Assembly: GCF_024661895.1 (NCBI RefSeq)
Contig: NZ_CP102453.1
Span: 1,488,001-1,552,000, forward strand
DNA: 64,000 nucleotides
Reading direction: 5' to 3'
Origin: Fundicoccus culcitae
GTDB lineage: Bacteria; Bacillota; Bacilli; Lactobacillales; Aerococcaceae
The position numbers were made by a program, and so were the translations under genes. How positions within the stretch are numbered: position 1 is the first letter of the stretch; every line of letters starts with the position of its first letter. Under the pieces are notes generated by a model. It worked only from the letters and a program-made list of their open reading frames with translations. It made no database searches and was not told the DNA's origin. This document shows positions 25,116 to 32,777 of this stretch, piece after piece.

Positions 25116-26306
25116 ATGAAGAAGAATTGGTTAATTAAACTTACGACGGCTATCTTATTATTCCCCACAGGATTGTCAACCGTGACGGCACAAGAAGAAT
25201 TCGTCACAGACTTAGCTGAACAGACGCAAGAATTTGCTGGACCTTTACGAAATAACTTTGACGCAACCGAAAATTTTGTCTATTCACCTTTTTCCTATTA
25301 TTTAGCGCTCACACTTTTAGAAGCTGGCTTAACCAATGAACAACAGACCCAATTGGATGACATATTGGTTCACCCAGACTACAGCCGGCAAGATTACTTT
25401 AATGAATTGGCAGATTTCTTAGAGACCTCAGTTACCGCCGAGCAACAACCTTTTGATACGATGCAACTCGCACTAGGGCGCGAAGGGAAAACCTGGCAAC
25501 CAGCTTATCAAGAAGCCGTTGAAGCTTTGCAAGGTCAAGCCGAAATAATTGATTTTTCCAACACCCATAGTTACCAAGAACTCAACGATACTATCGCTGA
25601 CTTCACCCGTGGATTAATTGATCCCTACTTTTCGCAAGACCGCATAGCGGACCTAGCGGCTAACGAAGACTTGCAACTCATTTTGATGAATTTGCTTTAC
25701 TTTAAATCCAACTGGCGGAATGAATTTTATGCCGGATGGACTAGCAGTGATATTTATTATGGGGTTGAAAGTGAAACGACCGTCGATATGATGCACCAGA
25801 CGGAATATTTTGACTATGTCGAAACGGCGGATTTTCAGGCGGTGAAGTTGCCGTATGAGAATCAGGCGGAGTTGGTGGTGGTTTTGCCGGCGAAAGCGAC
25901 GAGCAATGAGGCGATGTGGGTGTTCTATCAAGAAGCGCTTGCCAGTGAGGATTGGGAGCGTCGGAATATCGATTTATCCTTGCCGAAGTGGGAAATGGAA
26001 GACGCGTATGATTTGACTGAGACCCTCGCCGTGTATGGATTAGAGTTTACCGATAGTTTAGGGGCAACCCAATTTTTCCAAGATGACCAAGAATTGGCTG
26101 TTAGCAAGATTTTGCAATCCGTCGTTTTCAAGTTGGATGAGGATGGGACAGAGGCGGCTGCGGTGACCGAGATTGATATTGAGGTGACGTCAGCGCCCAT
26201 CGTTGAAGATCCGATTGAAATGCGGGTAGAACGCCCGTTTGTTTACGGCTTAAACTACCAAAATGTCCCCTTATTTGAAGGAATTAATTGGCAATTAGGC
26301 GAATAA
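25116..26306 (+). CDS. Secreted serpin (serine protease inhibitor family)
   Basis: 396 residues. Signal peptide 1-25 (LIKLTTAILLFPTGLSTVTA, cleavage before QEEF) without a lipobox cysteine. The serpin fold is clear: VYSPFSYYLALTLLEAG (helix B), MNLLYFKSNWRNEF (strand 3A region), VKLPYENQAELVVVLPA (as VKLPYE and LVVVLPA) and the C-terminal VERPFVYGL. The hinge DEDGTEAAAVTEI has the P15 Gly, P14 Thr and small P12-P10 residues of inhibitory serpins; counting from P14 puts P1-P1' near Thr-Ser in IEVTSAP. Probably released to inhibit host or competitor proteases. RBS AAAGGAG. Confidence 0.9.
   Translation: MKKNWLIKLTTAILLFPTGLSTVTAQEEFVTDLAEQTQEFAGPLRNNFDATENFVYSPFSYYLALTLLEAGLTNEQQTQLDDILVHPDYSRQDYFNELADFLETSVTAEQQPFDTMQLALGREGKTWQPAYQEAVEALQGQAEIIDFSNTHSYQELNDTIADFTRGLIDPYFSQDRIADLAANEDLQLILMNLLYFKSNWRNEFYAGWTSSDIYYGVESETTVDMMHQTEYFDYVETADFQAVKLPYENQAELVVVLPAKATSNEAMWVFYQEALASEDWERRNIDLSLPKWEMEDAYDLTETLAVYGLEFTDSLGATQFFQDDQELAVSKILQSVVFKLDEDGTEAAAVTEIDIEVTSAPIVEDPIEMRVERPFVYGLNYQNVPLFEGINWQLGE
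25744..25758 (+). repeat. Dispersed 15-mer copy 16 (inside the serpin gene)
   Basis: GCAGTGATATTTATT, exact, encoding SSDIYY at a point where serpins vary. Confidence 0.8.
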
Positions 26307-26370
26307 GACTACCTTTTTGGCTGCAAATGCGATATGATTAGGCATGAATTTATTTTTAGAGGTGTTAGAG

Positions 26371-27726
26371 ATGAAAGTAGCAAAATTTGGTGGTAGTTCG
26401 TTAAGCTCTGCCCAACAGTTAGTTAAAGTAGGCAATATTATTAAACATGACCCCGCTATTCGTTTTGTTGTCGTAAGTGCCCCCGGCAAACGCCATAATG
26501 ACGATTATAAGGTGACCGACCGCTTAATCGATTTGGCGATTGCCCAGAAAAACGGTTTGGATATGGAAGCGATTCAGGCGGATATTATTGGTCGCTACCA
26601 GTCAATGGTCGATGACTTAGGCTTGGATCAAGCGATAATCACTTCATTTAAACTAACCCTTAATAAATATCTGGAAACCCTTAAGGGAAATTACCCGCGC
26701 CTATTGGATGCCCTGAAATCATGTGGTGAGGACTTTAACGCCCAACTAATTACTGCTTATTTTAATCAACTCGGGATTAATGCCCGTTACATATCACCTT
26801 TAGAAATCGGCATCATCGTGACCGACGAACCGGCCAATGCACAACTTTTACCTGAATCTTATGATTTGATTCGGGAATGGCGCAACCAAGACGAACTCCT
26901 CGTAATCCCAGGCTTTTTCGGTTATTCTAAGTCAGGCAATATCGTGACTTTCCCGCGCGGAGGTTCGGACATCACCGGTGCCATTATTACCCGTGGCGTT
27001 CAAGCCGATATTTATGAAAATTTCACGGACATGAGCTACATTTATTCAGCCCATCCGAAAATGATTGACAACCCCCACCCCATCGCCGAGATTACCTATC
27101 GCGAAATGCGGGAGCTGTCCTACGCCGGTTTCAGCATTTTTCACGATGAAGCCCTTGAACCCCTCTATCAAGTAAATATCCCTGTGATGATTCGGGATAC
27201 TAACCATCCGGAGATTGAAGGCACCAAAATTGTTGCTTCCCGCGACAATATCAAAGAATACCCGGTCATTGGTATTTCAAGTGACGAAGGCTTTACTTCT
27301 ATTACTTTACGTAAATATCTCTTGAACCGCGAGTTGGGTTATACTAGCCGCTTGCTACAAATTTTCGAAGACCAAAAGATTTCAATCGAGCATGTACCAA
27401 CCGGTATCGATAATATCACCGTTGTGTTCCGCACCCGTCAATTAACCCGACCTAATCAATTAAATGCGATTATTCATGAAATCGAAGAAACCTTATCGCC
27501 AGAGTGGATTAGTGTCGAAGACGATTTGGCCATTTTGGTCATCGTTGGCGAAGGCATGCGTGAAGTCACAGGCATCGCCCACAAAGCCATGACTGCCTTG
27601 GCTTTAGAAGACATTAATATCTTAATGATTAACCAAGGCGGCTCACAAATTAGTTTGTTCATTGGTATTAAAATCAAAGACCAAGAAGCCGCCATCCGTG
27701 GCATGTATCAGCAGTACTTTGGATAA
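26371..27726 (+). CDS. Aspartate kinase
   Basis: 451 residues. Catalytic domain 1-290: VAKFGGSSLSSAQQL nucleotide site, GFFGYSKSGNIVTFPRGGSD (as GFFG and RGGSDITGAII) and the aspartate-binding FTDMSYIYSAHP. Two ACT domains follow (about 300-451), including LVIVGEGM-type ILVIVGEGMREVTGIA and NILMINQGGSQISLFIG, which bind the feedback amino acid. Length and domain order match the YclM/ThrA-like monofunctional class. It catalyses the first step of the Lys/Thr/Met pathway. Start at the second ATG (26371), where GAGGTG is correctly spaced. Single gene, no pathway neighbours here. Confidence 0.93.
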   Translation: MKVAKFGGSSLSSAQQLVKVGNIIKHDPAIRFVVVSAPGKRHNDDYKVTDRLIDLAIAQKNGLDMEAIQADIIGRYQSMVDDLGLDQAIITSFKLTLNKYLETLKGNYPRLLDALKSCGEDFNAQLITAYFNQLGINARYISPLEIGIIVTDEPANAQLLPESYDLIREWRNQDELLVIPGFFGYSKSGNIVTFPRGGSDITGAIITRGVQADIYENFTDMSYIYSAHPKMIDNPHPIAEITYREMRELSYAGFSIFHDEALEPLYQVNIPVMIRDTNHPEIEGTKIVASRDNIKEYPVIGISSDEGFTSITLRKYLLNRELGYTSRLLQIFEDQKISIEHVPTGIDNITVVFRTRQLTRPNQLNAIIHEIEETLSPEWISVEDDLAILVIVGEGMREVTGIAHKAMTALALEDINILMINQGGSQISLFIGIKIKDQEAAIRGMYQQYFG

Positions 27727-27737
27727 GAAATAGGAAG

Positions 27738-27763
27738 GGGGACCGTTATGGGTCCCCTGTTTG
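27738..27763 (+). terminator. Terminator of the aspartokinase gene
   Basis: GGGGACC / GGTCCCC stem followed by TGTTTGTG. Confidence 0.7.
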
Positions 27764-27943
27764 TGTTATGTGGGGTGTTTGGAGTAAGGAGTGCGGAGTG
27801 CGTGGGGGTTTATTGCTATATGATTTGTACGCTCGAAGTGAAAGGACGGTTAAAAGGGTTAATCGATCACCAAACGCTTGATTGATTTCGTGATTGAATA
27901 GACTTTTTTGTAGTTGATTTGGTGGCTGTACATTTTCCGCCTA

Positions 27944-28480
27944 CACTTGCCGGACTTCATTTCTCAACGACGTCCGCCAAAATCAGCTTGCCGGACTTCC
28001 CACTCAATCGACGTCCGCCAAATCAACTTGCCGGACTTCCCGCTCAAACGACGTCCGCCTTTTCGCTTTTTTCCCTCTGCTCATCCAACTTGCCGGACTT
28101 CATTTCCCAACGACGTCCGCCAAATCAGCTTGCCGGACTTCCCACTCAATCGACGTCCGCCTTTTCGCTTTTTTCCCTCTGCTCATCCAACTTGCCGGAC
28201 TTCATTTCTCAACGACGTCCGCCAAAATCAGCTTGCCGGACTTCCCAATCAATCGACGTCCGCCTTTTCGCTTTTTTCCCTCTGCTCATCCAACTTGCCG
28301 GACTTCATTTCTCAACGACGTCCGCCAAATCAGCTTGCCGGACTTCCCACTCAATCGACGTCCGCCTTTTCGCTTTTTTCCCTCTGCTCATCCAACTTGC
28401 CGGACTTCATTTCTCAACGACGTCCGCCAAATCAACTTGCTGGACTTCCCGCTCAAACGACGTCCGCCTTTTCACCAATT
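27944..28480. repeat. Palindromic repeat cluster C
   Basis: Unit order TTGCCGGACTTCATTTCTCAACGACGTCCGCCA (read as TTGCCGGACTTC ... CGACGTCCGCCA), then a second pair with CCACTCAATCGACGTCCGCC, then an invariant spacer TTTTCGCTTTTTTCCCTCTG. The composite of about 120 bp is tandemly repeated around four times with few differences, so this cluster was homogenised recently. No gene; the preceding 27764-27943 bases hold nothing I recognise. Confidence 0.85.
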
Positions 28481-28552
28481 TCACTAACAGAAGTAAGCGA
28501 CCAGACCGAATCAAATGATTGTCTCATCATAAACAGCTGCCTAAAATACCAA

Positions 28553-29305
28553 TCATTTACTTTCCGCTATTAACCAGGCCTTAAACGCTGCGACGTCGGT
28601 GATTAGTTGTGCGGGATCATTATCTTTGACAAATTCGAACAAGTAATTAGGCATTGGTGTTTGAGATTGGGCTATTTGGATGTATTGCTGCCATTCGGTT
28701 TTGCCATCTTCTAACGGAAAACGATGGTTGTAGTCTTTCCAGTGAAAAACGTGTAAAGTTGAGACCATGGGGGCGAGTTGGCGAAAGCTGTTGACACGCT
28801 CAACGACAGTCAAACTTTCTGCGGGTTGCCAGTATAAAAACACATTGGGTTGGTCAACTTCTTTCATCAACTGCAACGCACTTTCCGGCGTATCGGTTAA
28901 GCTGTGGCGATGGTATTCAAAATGAATCGATTGCTTATTTTTTGCAGCTAATTTTGCGATTCGTTGAGCATCCGCGACGATAGCCTGCCGTTTCTCATCG
29001 CTAGTTTCCACTGAACCTTCTTCGCCTGCCCAGACCCTGATTGCGCTTGCTTCCAAAATCTCCGCTGTCTGTAAAATGACGTCAAAATCTTCGTAACTTC
29101 CAACGGTGTAGTAAGTGCCGTAGGACGGGATGGTTAACCCCGCTGCTCTGCATTCTCGCAAAGTTTCGAATGCTAAACGCCAGTCGCCGGGCTTCACATG
29201 GGCTTTGGCCGACCATTCAATTCCATCTAGCCCCGCTTCTTTTGCGATGGCAACCACTTCACTGACACGTTTGTCACTAAACGTCACTGAACACAATCCC
29301 AACAT
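28553..29305 (-). CDS. Sugar phosphate isomerase/epimerase-like TIM-barrel protein
   Basis: 250 residues of the AP-endonuclease-2/xylose-isomerase-like barrel. Motifs include LDGIEWSAKAHVKPGD near residue 30, IHFEYHRHSLTDT with a metal-binding glutamate at about 129, FLYWQP and VSTLHVFHWKDYN. Members act on sugars, inositols or sugar phosphates with a divalent metal; the substrate here cannot be told. Single gene, GAAAGGAG site preceded directly by a 15-mer copy. Confidence 0.78.
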   Translation of the reverse strand: MLGLCSVTFSDKRVSEVVAIAKEAGLDGIEWSAKAHVKPGDWRLAFETLRECRAAGLTIPSYGTYYTVGSYEDFDVILQTAEILEASAIRVWAGEEGSVETSDEKRQAIVADAQRIAKLAAKNKQSIHFEYHRHSLTDTPESALQLMKEVDQPNVFLYWQPAESLTVVERVNSFRQLAPMVSTLHVFHWKDYNHRFPLEDGKTEWQQYIQIAQSQTPMPNYLFEFVKDNDPAQLITDVAAFKAWLIAESK

Positions 29306-29321
29306 TTCTTTTCTCCTTTCA

Positions 29322-29336
29322 AATAAATATCTCTGC
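29322..29336 (-). repeat. Dispersed 15-mer copy 17 in a 5' leader
   Basis: AATAAATATCTCTGC, exact. On the gene strand GCAGAGATATTTATT leads straight into GAAAGGAG of the isomerase-like gene, the same layout as copy 5. Confidence 0.85.
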
Positions 29337-29411
29337 TAAATTATAGCATGTTTTTAGATATTTATTGGTTGGGATAGTATAATTAAATTAACGAAGGAAA
29401 GGATGGGTTTG

Positions 29412-30251
29412 ATGGAGATATTTACTTTAAATGATGGGAATCAATTGCCGGCGGTTGGGTTTGGGACGGTGGCTTTGAAAGGGGCCAGCGGAGTTAATGC
29501 GATTTTGTCGGCTTTGAATGCGGGGTATCGGATGATTGATACGTCAACGAATTATAATAATGAAGGGGCTGTGGGTGAGGCGATTCGGCGGTCGGTCGTT
29601 CCGCGTAATGAGATTTTGGTGACGAGTAAGTTGCCGGGTGCGGCGCATGCGTATGACCAGGCGATTGAGTGGATTCAGGAGTCTTTGTATCGTTTAGGCT
29701 TGGATTATTTTGATCAATATTTGATTCACTGGCCGTTGCCTAAGCAAGATAAATATGTTGAAGCTTGGCAAGCATTGGTCGATGCGCAAAAGTTTGGTTT
29801 GATTCGTTCGATTGGAGTGTCTAATTTTCTGCCGGAACATTTGGATCGTGTGATTGATGCGACAGGTGTAACGCCTGCGGTGAATCAAATTGAGCGTCAT
29901 CCTTATTTTAACAATCAAGCCTTGGTGGATTATAATAATCAATTAGGGATTGTGACGCAAGCGTGGAGTCCATTTGGTCGTGATAAGTTAGATATTTTAG
30001 GAGAAAAGGCTTTGCAGCCTATCGCTGAAAAATATGGGAAGGCTGTTTCACAAATTGTTCTGCGTTGGAATATCCAAAATGGTGTTATTCCAATCGTGAA
30101 GGCTGCTTCCTATAAAAATCAAGTAGCTAATTTAGATGTGTTTGATTTTGAGTTATTAGAAGGCGATATAGCTTTAATTAATCAATTGGATCGCGGTGAA
30201 GAGGGTCGTGTGGAAGGTCAACATCCCAATACTTATGAAGAATTTGATTAG
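29412..30251 (+). CDS. Aldo/keto reductase
   Basis: 279 residues, (beta/alpha)8 NADPH-dependent oxidoreductase. Catalytic tetrad visible: Asp and Tyr in MIDTSTNYNNEGAVG, Lys in LVTSKLPG and His in YLIHWPLP. Further family motifs are SIGVSNFLPEHLD, NQIERHPYF and AWSPFGRD. The closest group is the 2,5-diketo-gluconate/xylose-reductase-like set common in Firmicutes; the real substrate is unknown. The start at 29412 is chosen because GGA is 8 bases upstream; the ATG at 29403 sits on top of the ribosome site. Co-transcribed with a thioesterase 11 bases downstream. Confidence 0.88.
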   Translation: MEIFTLNDGNQLPAVGFGTVALKGASGVNAILSALNAGYRMIDTSTNYNNEGAVGEAIRRSVVPRNEILVTSKLPGAAHAYDQAIEWIQESLYRLGLDYFDQYLIHWPLPKQDKYVEAWQALVDAQKFGLIRSIGVSNFLPEHLDRVIDATGVTPAVNQIERHPYFNNQALVDYNNQLGIVTQAWSPFGRDKLDILGEKALQPIAEKYGKAVSQIVLRWNIQNGVIPIVKAASYKNQVANLDVFDFELLEGDIALINQLDRGEEGRVEGQHPNTYEEFD

Positions 30252-30262
30252 GGGGAAAGAGC

Positions 30263-30634
30263 ATGGAAAAGGTTTTAGAAAAGCGCTTTTTAGTTACAGA
30301 TGATATGAGTGCCGCAAAAATCGGGTCTGGTAGCGTGCCTGTTTTATCGAGCCCGTCGTTAGTGGCATTAATGGAAATTACTTCAATGACTTGGATGCTT
30401 CCTTTATTAGATGAAGATCAAACCAGTGTCGGCGTTGAGTTTAACTTAAAACACTTGGCGGCTTCTGAGCTAGGCGTAACAGTTAGAATTGTTTCAAAGA
30501 TGGTTGAGAACGATGGACGTTCTTATGCGTTTGAGTTGGAAGCCTTTGATGGGGAGCTCCTGGTTGCTACAGCAACCCACAAACGTTTTGTAGTTGATGA
30601 GAAACGCTTTATGGATAAGTTGATGAACCGTTAA
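30263..30634 (+). CDS. Hotdog thioesterase, FlK-like
   Basis: 123 residues with a single hotdog fold. The pattern SSPSLVALMEITSM (Glu on the central helix) followed by TSVGVEFNLKHLAAS (His) matches the Thr/Glu/His site of fluoroacetyl-CoA thioesterase-like proteins. It probably hydrolyses a short acyl-CoA or acts as a housekeeping thioesterase; fluoroacetate is not implied. GGGGGAAAGAG precedes the ATG and it shares a transcript with the aldo/keto reductase. Confidence 0.78.
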   Translation: MEKVLEKRFLVTDDMSAAKIGSGSVPVLSSPSLVALMEITSMTWMLPLLDEDQTSVGVEFNLKHLAASELGVTVRIVSKMVENDGRSYAFELEAFDGELLVATATHKRFVVDEKRFMDKLMNR

Positions 30635-30652
30635 GAGCATTCTTGTCGTAAA

Positions 30653-30667
30653 ACAGCGGTATTTATT
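30653..30667 (+). repeat. Dispersed 15-mer copy 18
   Basis: ACAGCGGTATTTATT, one mismatch, between convergent genes. A partial inverted copy (AATAAATAACACCTTGC) follows at once and leads into the terminator. Confidence 0.65.
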
Positions 30668-30676
30668 AAAATAAAT

Positions 30677-30715
30677 AACACCTTGCGAAAAAAGCTCTTC
30701 GAAGGTGTTTTTTTT
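30677..30715. terminator. Terminator between convergent genes
   Basis: AACACCTT / AAGGTGTT stem plus an eight-base T-run. Confidence 0.8.
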
Positions 30716-30724
30716 GATGTTAAT

Positions 30725-31411
30725 TTACAGGGCTTGTAAGGCTGCTGCTTGTGCGTGGATTTGTGTGGTATCAAAAACGGGTAAAGTAGTATCATTTTGT
30801 TTGATTAGTAAACCAATTTCGGTGCAACCAAGAATGACACCTTCTGCACCTCGGTTTTTGAGTTGCTCGATCATTTGTATCACTTGATTTCTTGATTCAT
30901 CTTTAATGATACCTAAGCATAGCTCGTCATAAATCACTTGATTGATTAAGGCTGCATCTTTTTCGTTGGGAATGATAACCTCAATCCCTTTTTGTGTGAT
31001 TCTTTCTGTGTAAAACGTTTGCGTCATGGTATATTTAGTCCCAAGTAAAGCGACTTTTTTTATGTTTTGCTTTTCGAGTTCTTTGGCGGTTGCGTCGGCA
31101 ATATGAATAATTGGAATACCAATTTGCGCCTGAATTTGCGGAGCGACTTTATGCATGGTATTGGTACAGACAACAATAAAATCGGCCCCAGCCGTTTCTA
31201 ATTTCTGGGCTGCGTCAGTTAAAACAGCGGCACTTTTATCCCATTCGCCACTGGCTTGAAAGGCTTCAATTTCTGCAAAATCAACACTGTATAGGATTAT
31301 TTTCGCTGAGTGTAAGCCACCGAGTTCGTTCTTTATGGTCTCGTTGATTATTTGATAATACGTGACGGTACTTTCCCAACTCATCCCGCCAATTAAACCA
31401 ATTGTTTTCAA
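30725..31411 (-). CDS. Aspartate/glutamate racemase family protein
   Basis: 228 residues. Opens with IGLIGGMSWESTVTYYQ, diagnostic for the aspartate-racemase subgroup. The two catalytic cysteines are present in FIVVCTNTMHK (about 83) and VILGCTEIGLL (about 194). Interconverts L- and D-aspartate or a related amino acid without PLP, supplying D-amino acids for cell-wall or signalling use. Stand-alone gene with GAAGG upstream. Confidence 0.88.
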   Translation of the reverse strand: MKTIGLIGGMSWESTVTYYQIINETIKNELGGLHSAKIILYSVDFAEIEAFQASGEWDKSAAVLTDAAQKLETAGADFIVVCTNTMHKVAPQIQAQIGIPIIHIADATAKELEKQNIKKVALLGTKYTMTQTFYTERITQKGIEVIIPNEKDAALINQVIYDELCLGIIKDESRNQVIQMIEQLKNRGAEGVILGCTEIGLLIKQNDTTLPVFDTTQIHAQAAALQAL

Positions 31412-31550
31412 TGTGATCTTCCCTTCATAAAATCTTTTAACATAAGTTAAACGACCCTAGCGTATTTTGATTTGTTATCTCGAGCAAAAAACATTATAAT
31501 ATTCAATTGAATGTAGTATAATAAATATGACTTTATACGAGGAGGTTAAA

Positions 31551-31868
31551 ATGGAAAAACAACTTAATACCTTAGAAGAAGTTCGTAACTTTATTAATTC
31601 AGAAAAATATGCCTTATTATTTGTGGCAGGTCATACCTGTTCAGTATGTCACGCCCTCGAACCGCAAGTCGATCGTCTTTTGACTAACTACCCCGATGTT
31701 CAAACAGCAATTGCTTATATCGAAGATATTCCCGAGTTAGCCGGTGAATTTTTGATTTTCACGGTGCCGGTCGTCATCTTGTTTGAAGACGGCAAGCGCA
31801 TGGATTCAATGGCACGTTTTGTACCCATTGCGGATTTAGATAAGAAATTGACTATGATGACCCAGTGA
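31551..31868 (+). CDS. Thioredoxin-like protein with CSVC motif
   Basis: 105 residues, one thioredoxin fold, no signal peptide, so cytoplasmic. Redox motif HTCSVCHALEP at about 27-36, with CSVC in place of CGPC, and the cis-proline in FTVPVVILFEDG. The sequence around the active site resembles small Lactobacillales thioredoxin-family proteins of unknown partner. Start at 31551, seven bases after CGAGGAGG; the longer frame would include that site. Confidence 0.82.
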   Translation: MEKQLNTLEEVRNFINSEKYALLFVAGHTCSVCHALEPQVDRLLTNYPDVQTAIAYIEDIPELAGEFLIFTVPVVILFEDGKRMDSMARFVPIADLDKKLTMMTQ

Positions 31869-31875
31869 TTTCCCG

Positions 31876-32240
31876 CTTCCCATGCAACTTGCCGGACTTC
31901 CCGCTAAATCGACGTCCGGCTTTTCAGCATTTTCTCGCTTTCCAAGCAACTTGCCGGACTTCATTTTCCAACGACGTCCGCCAAAACAATTTGCCGGACT
32001 TCCAACTAAATCGACGTCCGGCTTTTCGACCTTTTCCCGCTTTCCAAGCAACTTGCCGGACTTCATTTTCCAACGACATCCGCCAAACCAACTTGCCGGA
32101 CTTCCCGCTAAATCGACGTCCGGCATTACATCACTTTCCCACTTTCCAAGCAACTTGCTGGACTTCATTTTCCAACGACGTCCGCCAACACAATTTGCCG
32201 GACTTCCAACAAAATCGACGTCCGCCTTTTCTACATTTTT
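31876..32240. repeat. Palindromic repeat cluster D
   Basis: Composite unit of TTGCCGGACTTC ... CGACGTCCGCCAA, a second TTGCCGGACTTCC ... CGACGTCCGGC, and an invariant spacer of the type TTTCCAAGCAAC. Three to four copies follow the thioredoxin-like gene directly. The last bases to 32307 are AC-rich with no gene. Confidence 0.83.
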
Positions 32241-32307
32241 ACACCTATTTCTCAATTAATGCGACAACTCGCCACCCAACTCACCCAACTCACCAACTCA
32301 CCTCAAC

Positions 32308-32745
32308 CTAACTACCCTTGACCTCAACCTCCGGATGCTGCTCCAAGGTATAACGCAAGGACGCTTCCAGCATCGCCTTCAACACATCCATGTCCACATC
32401 GGCCAACTTATTCACATACACACAAGACTTGCCGGTCGTATGCTTACCCAACCGCGTCAACAGTTCCTCACGCTCCGGAAACGCCGGCTCTAAATACAAA
32501 CTAATCTTTGCCTTGCGCGGCGAAAAAGCCAACAGCGCAGAATCCCCCTCACGACCAGACTCATACACCCAATGATAATCCCCAAACCCAATGATACTCG
32601 GGTACCACATCTTCGGCTCGTGCCCCGTCACCTCTTTAAACAAATCCACCAACACCCAGGCATCCGCTTCCTTCTTCGCATGCCCAATCGACACGATAAA
32701 CGCCGCCACACTTTCCCCGGTCGGCTGGAATTTTGCTTCTGACAT
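32308..32745 (-). CDS. DUF1801 (YdhG-like) domain protein
   Basis: 145 residues, a full DUF1801 protein. Recognisable parts are MWYPSIIGFGDYHWVYESGREGD (as MWYPSIIGFG and YHWVYES), FSPRKAKISLYL and LGKHTTGKSCVYVNKLADVD. The family has no established biochemical function. The start is the ATG at 32745, eight bases from GGGAGG; the longer frame begins inside that site. The gap to the upstream peptidase gene is short. Confidence 0.82.
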   Translation of the reverse strand: MSEAKFQPTGESVAAFIVSIGHAKKEADAWVLVDLFKEVTGHEPKMWYPSIIGFGDYHWVYESGREGDSALLAFSPRKAKISLYLEPAFPEREELLTRLGKHTTGKSCVYVNKLADVDMDVLKAMLEASLRYTLEQHPEVEVKGS

Positions 32746-32777
32746 TTTTAAAACCTCCCTCAACTAAATACCCCTGA

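Noticed and set aside
27914-28573. 219-residue frame in cluster C
   Set aside because: Same repeat artefact, running into the unrelated end of the isomerase-like gene.
31836-32311. Frames of 125-148 residues in cluster D
   Set aside because: Repeat-derived and present on both strands, overlapping the real thioredoxin-like gene end.
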